Shown here: piece after piece, positions 24,301 to 36,655 of the stretch
Layout: each line of letters starts with the position of its first letter
Position numbering within the stretch: the stretch's first letter is position 1
Assembly: GCF_004027225.2 (NCBI RefSeq)
Contig: NC_044279.2
Span: 50,678,744 to 50,742,743 of the forward strand
Source: Strigops habroptila
Lineage: Eukaryota > Chordata > Aves > Psittaciformes > Psittacidae
Length of the DNA stretch: 64,000 nucleotides
Reading direction: 5' to 3'
Notes under the pieces: generated by a model
Told to the model about the DNA's origin: nothing
The model's input: the letters and a program-made list of their open reading frames with translations, nothing else
The model's database searches: none
Program-made: the position numbers and the translations under genes

Positions 24301-24989
24301 TAGCATTGTTTGGGATATTTTGGGTTTAATGAACAGTTGTTCCTGCAAACACTGAGGAGCTCTCAAGATCTGTGAAGAGACACTGCTGACTTCCACAGAT
24401 CATCACTTCTGCTCTCTGTTCCCAGGTTATTTACTTATGGGCAAGAGAAGACATGCATGGAAACTACAGTTTATGATGTTATACATTTAATTATATTTTT
24501 CCCCCTGGAACTAGCATAAGCAAGCATCATAAACTGAGTTCTCATGTGCAGTGGCAAAATGATTGAGCTGTCTTTCTGAGCACCTTGTTAGCTTTTTTTA
24601 TTTATGATTCTATTTATGCATATCTACTGTGGAATACTGCTTACAACCTGCTGGGAGTAAACAGTAAATACCAATATCAAAACTGCATAAGGAAAACAGA
24701 TCAGTTTTAATAACATGGACACAAGTCCCACAAGCAAAGTTGTATGTTTGGGGAAGGCCTTAGGCTTACTTGTTTTATAAATATACTGGTCAAAGCCACT
24801 ACTGCAAGTGTTAAGAATGGTATTGACTGTAGTGGACTGCTTTCAGGTTTGATAAATTTGGCACACAGTTTCATATGCTGAAAGCATTTTACAGTAGTTG
24901 ACTTGATTTTTACTTTGGGCTTCCAAATAGCGAGCTATGATGTGCTATATCTCATGCAGATTAACAGCTGAATTGTTGGGGTTTCTTTC

Positions 24990-25561
24990 TGTACTGGGTC
25001 TAGCTGAGATGGAGTTAACTTTCTTCATAGTATCACATATGGTGCTGTGTTTCAGATTTGTGACTAAAAACCAATGTCGATATCACACCAATGTTTTGGC
25101 TGTTGCTGAACAGTCCTTGCACAGGGTTAAGGCTTTCTCTTTTTCCTCTTCTGACCCCACAGCAAGTAGACTGGTGGTGGGCAAGAGACTGGGAGAGGCA
25201 CGTCTGGGACAGCCAACCCTAACTGGCCAAAGGGTGATTCCATATTGCATATCGTCACCCTCAGCAATCAGAATAGGGTAGAAGAAGGACAAATGTGTAG
25301 AGGGATTGCTTTACAAGATGGCTATTGTTTGCAGACTTGGCTGGGCATTAGTCTGCCTGTGGAAGGTAGTGAGTGATTGCCTTTGCATCACCTGGTGGCT
25401 TGTTTTTGACTGTTTCCTTCACTTATTAAACTGGCTTTGTCCCAGCTGGTGAGTTTTCTTGCTTTTGTGCTGCTCTTCTCTTCCTTGTCTTGCTGGGGAT
25501 GGAGGGGAGAGTGAGTGAGCAGCTGTGTGGGTGCTTGGCTGCTGGCTGGGGTCAACCCACA
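24990..25561 (+). mobile_element. Endogenous retrovirus solo LTR (avian ERVL-like)
   Basis: About 570 nt beginning TGTACTGGGTCTAGCTGAGA and ending in CTGGGGTCAACCCACA, with TG...CA ends. It resembles a widespread avian ERVL-type LTR that I know from bird genomes. No internal gag/pol region flanks it, so it is a solo LTR. The 114-codon frame inside it is not a gene. No clean target-site duplication was identified by eye. Family assignment is from memory of the consensus. Confidence 0.7.
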
Positions 25562-26806
25562 CCTTTTGAATCATTTACAAGGGCTTTAGTAGTAATTTAA
25601 GCACTGAGACTCTTGGATCTGAGCATAAAGCTATCTCAACATCTCTTTTTGAACTATAAATTAAAGAGAAGATGAAGCAGATGGCTTCATCTTTGTGCTC
25701 CATTGTTTCATGTAATAGAGTGAAGGGTCTGGTTCAAAATTAAATAAAGAGTAAGCTTTTACAGTTGAAACCTTAATCAGCTAATCTAAAGATGGTTCGC
25801 CTGTTGCATGTGGGTAGGTTTGGGTTTATTACAAAAATAGTATATTTGAGCATGGACCAACTTCTGTGGATATTGCAGTTTCCAACTTTCATAGCCATAT
25901 TCTAACTATGGGTGTCACGTAACATGAGGTGAGCCAAGAATTAAGATGTAACAAAGTACCTCCTAATGGAAATACATACTGGTTTTGCAACGTTGACATT
26001 GCCAAATAGCAAGTCTAATCTTCAGTTTGTATTGCTTTTTGTGAGGGAAAGATAACTTGGAGCAAGAATCTGACTGAATTCTCCATGTGTATCGATGCCC
26101 TTCTGTACGAGTACTTATTTTAAATAAACATACACTCTGCCTTTTTTTACGTGCACAAATTGGTTTTGTGCTGTCATCTTTTTGTGGGGAGGGAAAGAGA
26201 ATTTTTTTCAGGTTTATATTTTCACTCTACCAACACATAAATAATAGCTTCTATCCCAGGCTATTATAAAGACATAAATAGCTGCTTCTAATCCATTGCT
26301 TTGTTAGGAGTCCAAGACCTCTTCACTCTGATCCTCGTTTCAGTGTGACTAATTGACTAGAAGGGGCTTCCTACTCTTCCCTAGGTGTGATACTGTGCCT
26401 GGGTAGTTTTGGATAAACCTCAGAGAGTTTTATTCTTTGCAGCTTTATTTGAAATACATTTGTGTACCAATATTTTCCATGCTTACATCATGTCAACAAA
26501 CTTTAGACCCATTTAACAAACTTAATTGGTTTTACTAAGAGGAGAATTGGGTCGTCTCACTGGAGTCACCTAATTAACTTTTTTTTTCCTCCATATTTGA
26601 TTTTTAAAAGATGTTTTAATAGCTGCAGTTCCCTGCATGTTCCAAAGTGGTTTCAGTTCCTGCCACTGATGCTGGTGCCTGATCAGATACATATACTAAT
26701 CCTTCCACTTCTGCTTTGCCTAGTAAGTGCATTCTTGTGGCATCTACCATACTTGTTCATACAGGACCAAGCTCTGCAGAGATGTTAGTTACGACTTTCT
26801 TTTGAG
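25562..26806. other. Non-coding stretch between LTR and candidate exon
   Basis: AT-rich DNA without recognised gene or repeat family. If the ATG exon at 26809 is real, its promoter or an upstream non-coding exon should lie here or further left. Confidence 0.5.
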
Positions 26807-26863
26807 ACATGGCAGCATTACAGCTGGGCAATAAAATACAAAGACAGCCCAAGACTCGCTCAG
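26807..26863 (+). CDS. Candidate first coding exon of an unidentified gene
   Basis: ATG at 26809 in a good context (G at -3, G at +4), with an in-frame TGA two codons upstream. The exon encodes MAALQLGNKIQRQPKTRS plus the first base of a Gly codon and ends at a near-perfect donor, CTCAG|GTAAGTAT. It has an acceptor-like CTTTCTTTTGAG just before the ATG. The phase (1) fits the exon at 41956 exactly. I do not recognise the peptide. It may start an undescribed small protein or be an upstream exon of ANO4, the next gene expected by synteny. The call rests on splice signals and phase only. Confidence 0.45.
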
Positions 26864-27699
26864 GTAAGTATCTTAATAATCAAACTACAATGTCATACCT
26901 TATTGTTTCAGCGAATCTTAAATGACTTACTATCCATCAGTAAAGCTTTGATACGGAAGATGTTTTTTCCTCCTACTTCAAAACTGCCTTCATTGTTGGT
27001 AGATATTACATATTGTGGTGAAACTGCATGTTTTATTCTGAATGAGGATGAAGTTGAGATCTCCTCCTTCCTGGTCTAGCTTTCTAGCTATTAGACCTTA
27101 ATAGAAAAGATGGGATCATTAGCACTTTTTGCCGGTAGGTATATAGGTTTGGTATTTGCTTTTTTGAAAAAAGGGCTTACTCCTAGTATCCACAGTCCAA
27201 AGCCATTCTTCTAACTCAGTGGAGAGGCATTCCTGAAGTCTTTAGTGCTTGCTTCTTAAACTCCATTGAAGAGTGTAATTTCAGGTTGTGGCCCTGCTTG
27301 CAACTAGGCAATGGGAAATTCTAAACCTATAGGTGCATCAAAATCAGAATAGCCTCTCTGGCATGTTCTAGATGCTTTAGTTAGGGCTCCATTTACTACT
27401 CCAACATGTTGTTTCTAACAGGGGGAAGCCAGGCTTTTCCGCACTTTTACCTTGTGCTGACAGTGTGCAACTCCCTTTCTAGAAGTATATTGTGCAGTGC
27501 AACTGTCATGCTCTTCACAAAGTTGTCCATATTTTTCTAGTAGTTGTGTGGCTGTTGTATTGTCTTGTGCTTCAACAGATTTTCTATAGTAGTCTCCAAA
27601 ATGCCCTGTCCCTTATAGTACATATACTGTAAGTCTGGCTGTCAGAAAAGCACAATTTTTTATATTGTGACAATTTACTGCATGTACTCAATAGAACTT

Positions 27700-27734
27700 A
27701 ATGGCTGGACTTGATAACCTTAAAGGTCTTTTCC
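27700..27734 (+). mobile_element. Remnant of a CR1 LINE 3' end
   Basis: ATGGCTGGACTTGATAACCT followed by TAAAGGTCTTTTCC is the last part of a CR1 3' UTR in the forward orientation, without the final ATTCTATG repeats. Confidence 0.5.
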
Positions 27735-27740
27735 TTTTTC

Positions 27741-27840
27741 TGTTTGTGGTTTGTTATTTTTTTTGTGTGTGTGTGTCTGTTTTCATTTGGTTTTGGTTGT
27801 TATGGTTTTTTGTTTGGGTTTTTGGTTTGTTTTTTTTTCT
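27741..27840. repeat. T/G-rich low-complexity tract
   Basis: About 100 nt made mainly of T and G with a short (TG)n run at its start. No coding meaning. Confidence 0.8.
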
Positions 27841-30098
27841 CCCCCAAAGCCCTACATATTTCACATGGTGAAATTTGGCTGTGCTACTAATTGGTGTTTT
27901 ACTTGTAAAAGACAAAGCCAACTGGACTATCCTGTAGGCAAATTCCGTTCAGAACAAAGTGAACAAAAGGCAAAGGCCAGTCAAATGGATTTTTGGGCCC
28001 CATAGGAAGATGCCTTGAGATGGCTAAAATGTAACTCACTTAGGATTGACAGCAAAAAGCTCAAGAAACAGCAGGAAAGCCACTGAAAACCATAGTTTTC
28101 TGAGACTTTGTTGTGGCTGTTAGAAGAGCTCTGCAGAACTGGGCTGCTCTGTGGCACTTCAAAACTTCATTCTCCCTTCTATGCCAGTATCTGATATAGA
28201 AGAAACCCCAAAACAAGAGCACCATATATGTAGTAACATATGGAAAACTGAGTTTAGAGGGGTGAAGTACACATGCATGAATGCACAGTAAAATATGTAT
28301 GCAGTCCAAAGATCTTCAGTTATATCCGAGCAATTTCATTCATATATATATATACAAACACACATATCTAAATCTGATAAAATCCAAGCCAGTTTTCTTT
28401 CTAAAACTTTAAGTAGCCATATCTTTGAGCATCAAGCTATACAGCTATTTCTTTATTTCCCTACAGGGAAACTGAAATCTATGTTAGATGAGTGAGTGCT
28501 ATGGGGCCATATGGTGTCTGAATTTAATAGAGGCCACTCTGGCAATGGAAGACCTTTAACTTCTAAAATCCACAGGCAAAACCTTTCTCTTTGATTCAAA
28601 TTAAACCTTTCAGCTAGCAAAATCCAGACATGGCATGCAATAAATAGTGCAAGAGATGCCTTATTTTGTAAGACCCTTTCATCTATTGCAAATGCAGTTT
28701 TGAAAGCCTCCTTTTCGTTGTTTCCTGAAGACCCAAGATTGAAGATCACTTCCTTACTAAAAGTTTTGAAAAATAAATTGTGTGAAATGTAAATAAGCTC
28801 AACACTTTTATACATTTCAGACATCTTAAGAGAAAGTAAAACATTAGAATATTTGAGAAATGAGATCTACTTACAGACAGATTAGCTAGCCAGTAATCCC
28901 CATTAACTCAGAAATGAACTTTCAGATATGTCACCTGGTGGGAATGACAGCAAAGGATGGCTTTCTAGTCGGGGAGGAGAACTGATGTTCTCTAAGTCAA
29001 TGCTGCACTTCCTGCAAAGTATTGTGCTCCAGATGGAAGAAAAGCCTTTTAGGATGGGAGCAGCTCATTTCTCTGAGGAACATAGCTAGCCAGAAAATAC
29101 TGACAGATTAGTTGTGCTAAGAGTTTTTAGGAATTGGGACTGTAGCATAGAACTTCAGTGCTGAGTTAGAAAGTATTGTGCAAAGCTGAGGTCCTACTAA
29201 ACAAAGGCAAACTTGCATGTTCCCTCAAAAAAAGAGATCATGTTTGGATATTCACACAGGAAAAGTAGCATGCATTAGTTTTTGTTGAAGTACTTAAACA
29301 CGGCACCTCACAGGAACACCTCACAAGTAACAAGATCAATTACATGCATATTTACAGCATGAAAGCACGTGCTTTAGCTCTCCTGCATTTGAAAATAAAA
29401 TGAATTGTGGAAATTCTGGCTTAGAATCTTGTAATTTGGTGGTCTTTTATATAAGCATTATCATTTTTTTACTTTTCTGAAGGGAGACTGCTGTAACAGA
29501 GAGTTCCTTCTACTGGAACCTCTATTGCCAGAAGAACATAAATAATTACCATGGGGTGTCATAATGATGAACGGTATGCTTCCCCACAGCTTTTTTTCCT
29601 TTTTGCTGAGAACACTATTCTATAGACACCTGTGAAAGAAGACCATAATAAATTACTTTTATTGTGTACACACTGCAGCATTGACCCTTGCGGTACCTCG
29701 GCGTTTATTGATGCATCCAAAGAAAAGAGCAGTGGAATGAGTTTATTTAAAAATCAAACTTAACATACATGCTCTGGGTCTATAGTCCTGGAATTAGGCT
29801 CCTTTATAATACATCAGATTTGAGAGATTTTTTTTTTGAATACACAGTTGGTCTGTGTATGGTCTGGATTTTAACACATCCTCAGTTTTAGCAGGGTATT
29901 CAGCTATGTCATATTTTTTACACATATACACATGAGGAAGCATTTTTGGTATCCAGTAGTCTATATGAAAATGGTCATAGGATCATGTATACTAAACTAT
30001 GGGTGGGTTTGATCGTGTAAAGAAAAATGTTTGGAAGTTTTGTTTTGTGGTTTCCTGCTTAAAAACCCACTAGTCTCCTCCAAGACCTCGGTCCTTAG

Positions 30099-30416
30099 TC
30101 ATAGAATCATAGACTGGTTAGGGTTGGAAAGGACCTTAAAGCTCATCCAGTTCTAACCCCCCTGCCAGGGGCAGAGATGCCTTCCACTAGACCAGGTTGC
30201 TCCAACCCCCGTCCAACCTAGCCTTGGACACTGCCAGGGATGGGGCAGCCACAGCTTCTCTGGGCAACCTGTGCCAGTGTGTCACCACCCTCACAGTGAA
30301 GAACTTGTTTCTAATATCTAATCTAAATATACCCTCTTTCATTTAAAATCCTTTCCCCCTTGTCCTGTCACAACATGCCCTTGTAACAGGTCCCTCCAGC
30401 TTTCTTGTAGGCCCTT
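30099..30416 (-). mobile_element. CR1 LINE 3' fragment, minus strand
   Basis: The + strand starts TCATAGAATCATAGACTGGT, then GGGTTGGAAAGGACC and the CTTGGACACTGCCAGGGATG and CCCTTGTCCTGTCAC blocks. This is the reverse complement of an avian CR1 3' end, about 320 nt, 5'-truncated as usual. Confidence 0.92.
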
Positions 30417-30472
30417 TAGTTGCCTTAAGTCACAGTCCATTTACATTGGAATATGAAAGTAACATATTATGA

Positions 30473-30622
30473 CCTGTTGGAGCAAGTCCAGAGGAGGCCA
30501 CGAAGATGATCTGAGGGCTGGAGCACCTCCTGTATGAAGACAGGCTGAGAAAGTTGGGGTTGTTCCAGTACCTAAAGGGGCCCTACAAGAAAGTTGAAAT
30601 GGGGCTTTTTACAGCCCTCTCT
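30473..30622 (+). mobile_element. CR1 LINE fragment, plus strand, internally deleted
   Basis: TGTTGGAGCAAGTCCAGAGG, then GAGCACCTCCTGTATGAAGACAGGCTGAGA, jumping to CAGTACCTAAAGGGGCC and CTACAAGAAAGTTG. This is the forward CR1 order with about 40-60 nt missing in the middle and no 3' terminus. It faces away from the minus-strand copy 56 nt to the left. Confidence 0.85.
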
Positions 30623-30957
30623 CCTGGTGAACTAGGAAGAAGAGAGAAAGAAAAGAACAAAATATATAAATCTTGTTCCTAGGGGCTAAAATTATTTGCC
30701 TGAAGCAAGAGGTAAGAGAATTATCTGGCTTTCCTGTATTACCTAAGTGTGTTCATCCCTATCTAGCAATCCCATGGAAGTAGTACCTGTCTTCAGAATG
30801 TTACAGTTCATCTCATCTTAAATACACGTAAGAGATCTGAGTTGAGGAGCTGCAAGCAATTCTGACCAATTTAGTTTTGCTATTTACTAAATTTATAATG
30901 TTTGACTGCTTTACATTATTTATATTTTTTAATGTGGTTTTGTATGTTGCTTTATAG

Positions 30958-31101
30958 AATGAAACCTGAAGTATCTCTTCCACAAGCTCTGGATCACACT
31001 GTAAATAGTGTTGAACTAGGTGATTGTTGTAGATCCCTTCAGCTGAGCTGTTCTACTCCATATGTCACTGCCACAAGTGTTCCTGTTCAAATCAAGGAAA
31101 A
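30958..31101 (+). CDS. Weak candidate alternative exon (ATG frame, 47 codons)
   Basis: Pyrimidine-rich acceptor GCTTTATAG at 30957, ATG at 30959, then 47 codons and a donor AAAA|GTAGGT at 31102, ending in phase 2. The peptide begins MKPEVSLPQALDHTVNSVEL and has no homology I recognise. Its phase does not fit the exon at 41956. It would fit an acceptor at 54727. It may be chance. Confidence 0.18.
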
Positions 31102-34100
31102 GTAGGTTCTTGTGTTTGCGAAAGATTAAGCTTAACTCAGGCAGAGTTTGAGCTACTCAAATGGGTCTGGGCTATAAAGGGACAGTACAGTTCCTGTGCC
31201 AAAGGTGAAAGAAAGGAAATAATTAAGCAAGAGTAACTACATACAACACACAGCTGATGTTTTATTGTTTATCTTTTTTTGATTATTCATCTTCTTAGCC
31301 AGTGACTACCAGCTTAGTTGACAACCTTCTTGTGAACATTCTAATGGAAATTGATACCTGGAGAACTGTAATTAGTGAGAGATTAGTGCTCTTGCTGTGC
31401 CTGTGCAAAAAGGCATGATTGGTTTTCCAAGAACTGGCTTTTAGAGTGATTTATAAAGCTTAAAAAAAGCATGTAAACTTATTTTAGGCCTTACAATGAG
31501 TCCCACCTTTCACAGCAAAGCAGTTGTATTAATCAGTCACAAATTCACACCTATGGTCTCAAAATGCTATGTTGAGGTTTCTACAACAACATTGTTCAGC
31601 ATTTGACTTCTCTCTTTTCACCCCCAAAACAACAGTCACAATCTACAACCACGTCAGCCACATAATGTGCTCTGCTCCCTGGGACAAGAAACATTGTCAC
31701 ACTTGGAAGATTAAAAAGCTGCATCTCTACAGCAACTCTCAAACCCCAAAAATAATAAACTAAGAAATTTTGACCAAGAAACCTGATGACTAGGTGACTG
31801 CCAATGGGCTGGATTAGAGGGACATTTTACTTCTCTGGGAAGACTCTTCTCTGGAAATGCTCATCATCAAATGTTCTAGTAGGTAATGAATTAAGATAGC
31901 ATTTGACTTAGCTTGCCTTTCACTTGACACATAGATAAACACAAAAGAGTGTTTAAAAACAATGTAGCAACCTGGGTTTTGGAAAATATTGCAGTGTCTG
32001 TAAAAACAAATGAAGCAGTATTGTTGTGGCAATAAAGTGTTTGGTGTTAGCTGGGCAAGTACTGCCCTCAGTAAAATCTGATTCTGCAGAGACAGTCTAA
32101 TAAAAATTCAAGGGCATGTGCTGTTACATCGCCTGAGTTTTCACAGATTTCTGCAATTCATACAGTATAAAACAAACATGAGATATAATGATGTTACTCG
32201 ATGCTAGGTCAACCCAGTATTTTAAATGGAGCTGGATATAGAGTGGTGGTTTGATAGGCTCTTTGGAAGCAAGGCTCAGGCTCTTTGTCTGCATGCTTTA
32301 TTCCTACACAGCAGGAATTCTCCAACTGTGCTCAGGCCAATGGGATCCTTTTGCGTGTAAAGTTAAGCACATGCTCAGGAGCTTGCAAAAATGTACCTTA
32401 ATGAGCAATCTGTCAAGTGAGTCAGATTCTTTCTTTCATCTTTTTCACAGAAGAGATGCCTGTGCACTAAAATATAGTGAAAATTTAGGCTTGCATTAAA
32501 TTCAACATGTACAAGTCAGTAACAGCAAATGAGAGCTTGTTAAGCTGAAAGCAACTATTGTTTACACCTGTTCTTTTGCTCCTAACCCTCTACCAATGAC
32601 TAGAAAACAATCCCTCGATTTTATTTTTTTTTTTTAACCGTGAAAACTGCCTAAGACTCAATTTATTTTCATAAACCTGGGTGGTACCTTATAGAGCCTG
32701 CTGCATTCGGATGATGCTACTCTTGCAGAGAAGCAAGAAAGATTGTCCTACATTCAAACCGCAGGGTCTGCAATGTGGAGCAGACATGCCTGAGCCTTTG
32801 GAGGTAACAGAGACTGTTGGGAGCTTGTAGAGAGCTGTGCAGAGTCTATTGCAAGCCAGGGAATTGGTGAAAGTTGCTGGGCTGAGGAAAGGACTAATTC
32901 TACACTGGGCAACGGGAAGGCTTTATTTAGTCTGTCTCATGGGCAGAGCAAAGTGATCTCTCATCAAAGGCTTACCTTGTACTTCAGTCTCCTGCAATTT
33001 TTACAAGAAAACCTTGCTGTGCAATTCAAAGCTCCTGTGGATCTCTGGGTGTGCTTATTTTCAGGCAAAGGTAGGACCAATGGTGCCATGGGTCTTGGGA
33101 CAGGACCCATGCTGGGAAAATGACTCTGAAACACTTCCATATCTGTCAGATATGGAAGGGCCTGAAGTGTAGAGTAAGTAAGGAAAGGGGGGAAGAGGAT
33201 GATGCACAAGCAGGTGAGGAAGGAAAAAGAGGAGTCTCTTTCAAATAGGAGATAAGGAGACTCACCCATCTTTATAGGCAGATAAATTTAACATTTGGAT
33301 CTAGTATCGATATTGTACCTTTAACCATCCCTTAAAGGTACAAAAATATGAAGGCTTCTGAAAAAAAAATAATAAATAAATGCTTCATTAGGCCTGATTA
33401 CATTCTAAGCTTTTGCTCTTTATTTATTATTTTTAAACACTTGGGGTTATCAGAACTGGGCTAAAAATATGAAGGGAGGGCAGATCTCAATGAAAAGGGG
33501 CCAGAGGGGAAAAAAGTTGAAGAAGATAATTGCTCAAAGCACAGAAGAATTTATGCCAAGGTAGAATTTCTTCTCTTTAAGTAAAAAGTTAACTTTAAAC
33601 TGATATTTAAATCATCTGTGATGATATTAGGTTATATATTTCAGGCACCTAGCACTCTGCATCTAACTCTTCTTTCCTGTTGACCGAATGCTTGAATTAG
33701 GGAGGTGCATTCATAACTTGCATCTAATCCACAGTGAGATTTCCCAAATAGATTGTGATTGATGTTATCACTTATTTTTTGCCAAGGTCTATAGCAAAGC
33801 CTTTGCTGTCCATTTTGCAGCACTTGCAACAGGGCTGTTTTCTGAACACAGGTTGGTTTTTTTTAGATCCGAAAACTTAGTTAGATAGAGAGGCCAGGGT
33901 GAATTTCCTGCTGCTGTGAAGTCTAATCTTTATTCTTTACTTCCATAGTAAAAAGTATAGTTTCTAGGATTTATTTACCTCTTATTCAGCTAGAATATCA
34001 CAGTTACTGATGCAAAACTGTTGAGCATGTGCGTTTTGCTACTGTTAGATGTCAAAGCATTTAAAGCTTTCTTTCTGCATAGGCTACAGAATGCAGCAAT

Positions 34101-35137
34101 CCTGTCTCTTCTTGAACTATTTGTCTTTTAATTAAAATACTAATATATTTTACCAATAAAATACATATATTTTTTAATTAATACAAATTACTTAAACCTT
34201 TATAACCAGCTACTGGAGAAGACAATGACTAATAATTTCTCATCTTCAGTCATCTCAATTCCAGACCCTCTGAATTCTTCCTGCTAGAGCCTGTCCCTCA
34301 GTGTCTTGGCCTTACTTGAATGCACCTAGCAAATATATGCCGATGTAAGAACATGAACAAGAGAGAATTACAATGAAATTAGTTGAATGCTTTTTGCTGT
34401 TAAATTCTTGAAAAAACATTAAACTGCAGGTGGAGTGATGACCAAAGAATGAAAGCTGTGTTCCTGCCTGGGCTCTAGCAAAATGCCTGGATTTGTACTT
34501 GGGACTATAGGTCAGAGAGGGGAAAAGTATTTGGAGGGAAACAGGAGTGAGAATATTTCATTCTGCCTGCAGTGCTGCAGACGTAAGTGCATTTTAGCTC
34601 CAGCATAGGAGAGTAAATGGCTTTTAGAGACTCTCTTAGGCAGTGATTTTGCTATCTCGGTGAGATATGAAAGATGTGAGTAAGAAGAACTCCATTAAGC
34701 TGTGCATTAAGCATCTTCAGGGATGTCTTTAATGATTGTTCTCCTGAGCTGCTTCTGCAGTGGGGATTTTAAATGAAGTCACAGTCCCTAGTGTAGATCT
34801 AAATTATTGCTGTAAATTAAATCTTTTCCTCATGCAGTATGCTCAAACTCTCCCCAGTCACTCTACTATGGTATGTCTGCAACAGTGATCTGCAGTGCTC
34901 CTACTGTATCTTGCGTAGCTAAACAGACTATCAAAAAAATCCATCCTGTCAATCCCACCACTGGTATAGTGGACATCCATTACAGTCTACTCCATTGTGC
35001 TAACATGAAAAGACTCACCAAGAGCTCTCAGTCAAGTTGAAGACATCTGGTAGATAAACAGTCTGATCTGATCAGCAGAAGACCAAAGCTTTTGTGTTAC
35101 TGACATAGATCCTTCTGTGTAAGCAGAGCAGAAGTTT

Positions 35138-35172
35138 TTCTTTTAGATCTTTCTTTTAGATCTTTCTAGATC
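35138..35172. repeat. Small tandem duplication of a TTTAGATCTTTCT unit
   Basis: Two to three copies of CTTTTAGATCTTTC in a row, then a partial copy with AGATCT. Local slippage. Confidence 0.75.
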
Positions 35173-36632
35173 TAAAAATCGTTCTAAATTTTCTTTTAGT
35201 GTTTTCCAAACCTGCTATTTACACTCTCTCCTTCCACAGGATCAAAAATCCTTGGGTAAGGAGACAAGGAACTCTTTGAAACCTTTGGCTGTTCTGGCTT
35301 TGCCAGGTGATCTGTCCACTATTCTGCAGTGAGACCTGTAGAAACAACACCTTGTCCTTGATACCGTATTTTGCCTTGAGCTGTATAGCTAGCCAGCGTG
35401 ACCTCCATCATCTACTTATGATTTGCACTCTGTCCTGATCTTGGTGTATCTCCTTTTCAGGGGACAACAAGCTGTGACAGTGGAGGCCGGTGCTGCTCTT
35501 TCCCTCAGAACTGGAAAATGCACTTGCGGAATTGCCTCTCTGCAAAAAACTCTTCAGTGCTTACTGAATCAGCAAAAATTGGAAGGAGACTGAATCACAA
35601 AATAGATACTTGGGGTCATTGTTTACACTGCCCATCTTCAGGACACTAATTTAGTCAGCTTAATTGGGTAGCTAGTTCCTTTGTGCTGCATCTGTACTTA
35701 ATGAAGACAGAGAAAAGCTCTTACCAAGGATGATTCACAGATCACAGTTATGATCTTACTACAAATTAGTCATGAGTTGATCCTTGCTTTCTCCATTTAT
35801 TAGAGGAATTTACGCAGACCAGCCATCTAGCTCAGCTAACTGAAGTTAGGCAGTGAGAATATGCCATTTTGCTGTGTGACATATGGTCTGCTGTCTGTCT
35901 CTTCTGTGGTCGAATGCAAAACTCTGTCCTTCGATGATGTGCACCATAGGAAACTACTCACATGACAGCGGGTGCAATGTGGCCAGTGTATACAATAATA
36001 CTTTTTTTATCTGTTTGTTAAATATATGCATAAACAGCACTTAGCTCTTTAGTAAAGGAAATGTAAATTGCTGTGTGGCCACTGCTCCAGCTAGGCTGGA
36101 GCATAAATTTCAGTTCTTGTCTAGTCTAGGTGTGAAACAATTAACAAAAACAAGCCAGGGAAACCTGGCTCGCCCCTGAGAGCATGTATCCAAATGAGAG
36201 GCAGCTAAAGGATAATTCCATTTCCACAAAGGACAAAGGATAGAGTGATTGCCAAGATGATAGAAAATAAATTAGTCGCATCAAATCCCTGTTAACATAA
36301 CATGGTGAAGTTGTTCTTTGTATCGGGTTTGGTGTTATTCAGTCTACCAGCTAACACCAGTATTTGAAAGCTGGGCAAGGAGATGTTAAGCTCAAAAGCT
36401 AGAACTGGGGCACATATAGACAGTATAAAGCTAAAAGCAGCTTTTCTGCTTAAACCAAACTTTGAAAAAATCCCACGTATGCACTTTCAGTTTTATGCTG
36501 CGTGCAAATGTCAAAAATGCTTAGCTGGAACAGAATTTCTTGGAAGTAATTATTGTCATCCCATGTGGCTAAATATATTTATATACATACCAGAAATATG
36601 CAAGACTAAAAAATGCTGATATAAGACTCATG

Positions 36633-36655
36633 GTTGATTGATTGATTGATTGATT
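36633..36655. repeat. (TTGA)n microsatellite
   Basis: About five to six perfect TTGA units. Confidence 0.9.

Noticed and set aside
24937-25281. 114-codon frame
   Set aside because: Lies almost wholly within the solo LTR; no retroviral or host domain is seen.
28453-28824. 123-codon minus-strand frame
   Set aside because: Longest unexplained frame outside known features, but a few such frames are expected by chance in 64 kb read in six frames, and no homology is recognised. It has no partner exons in phase that I could find.
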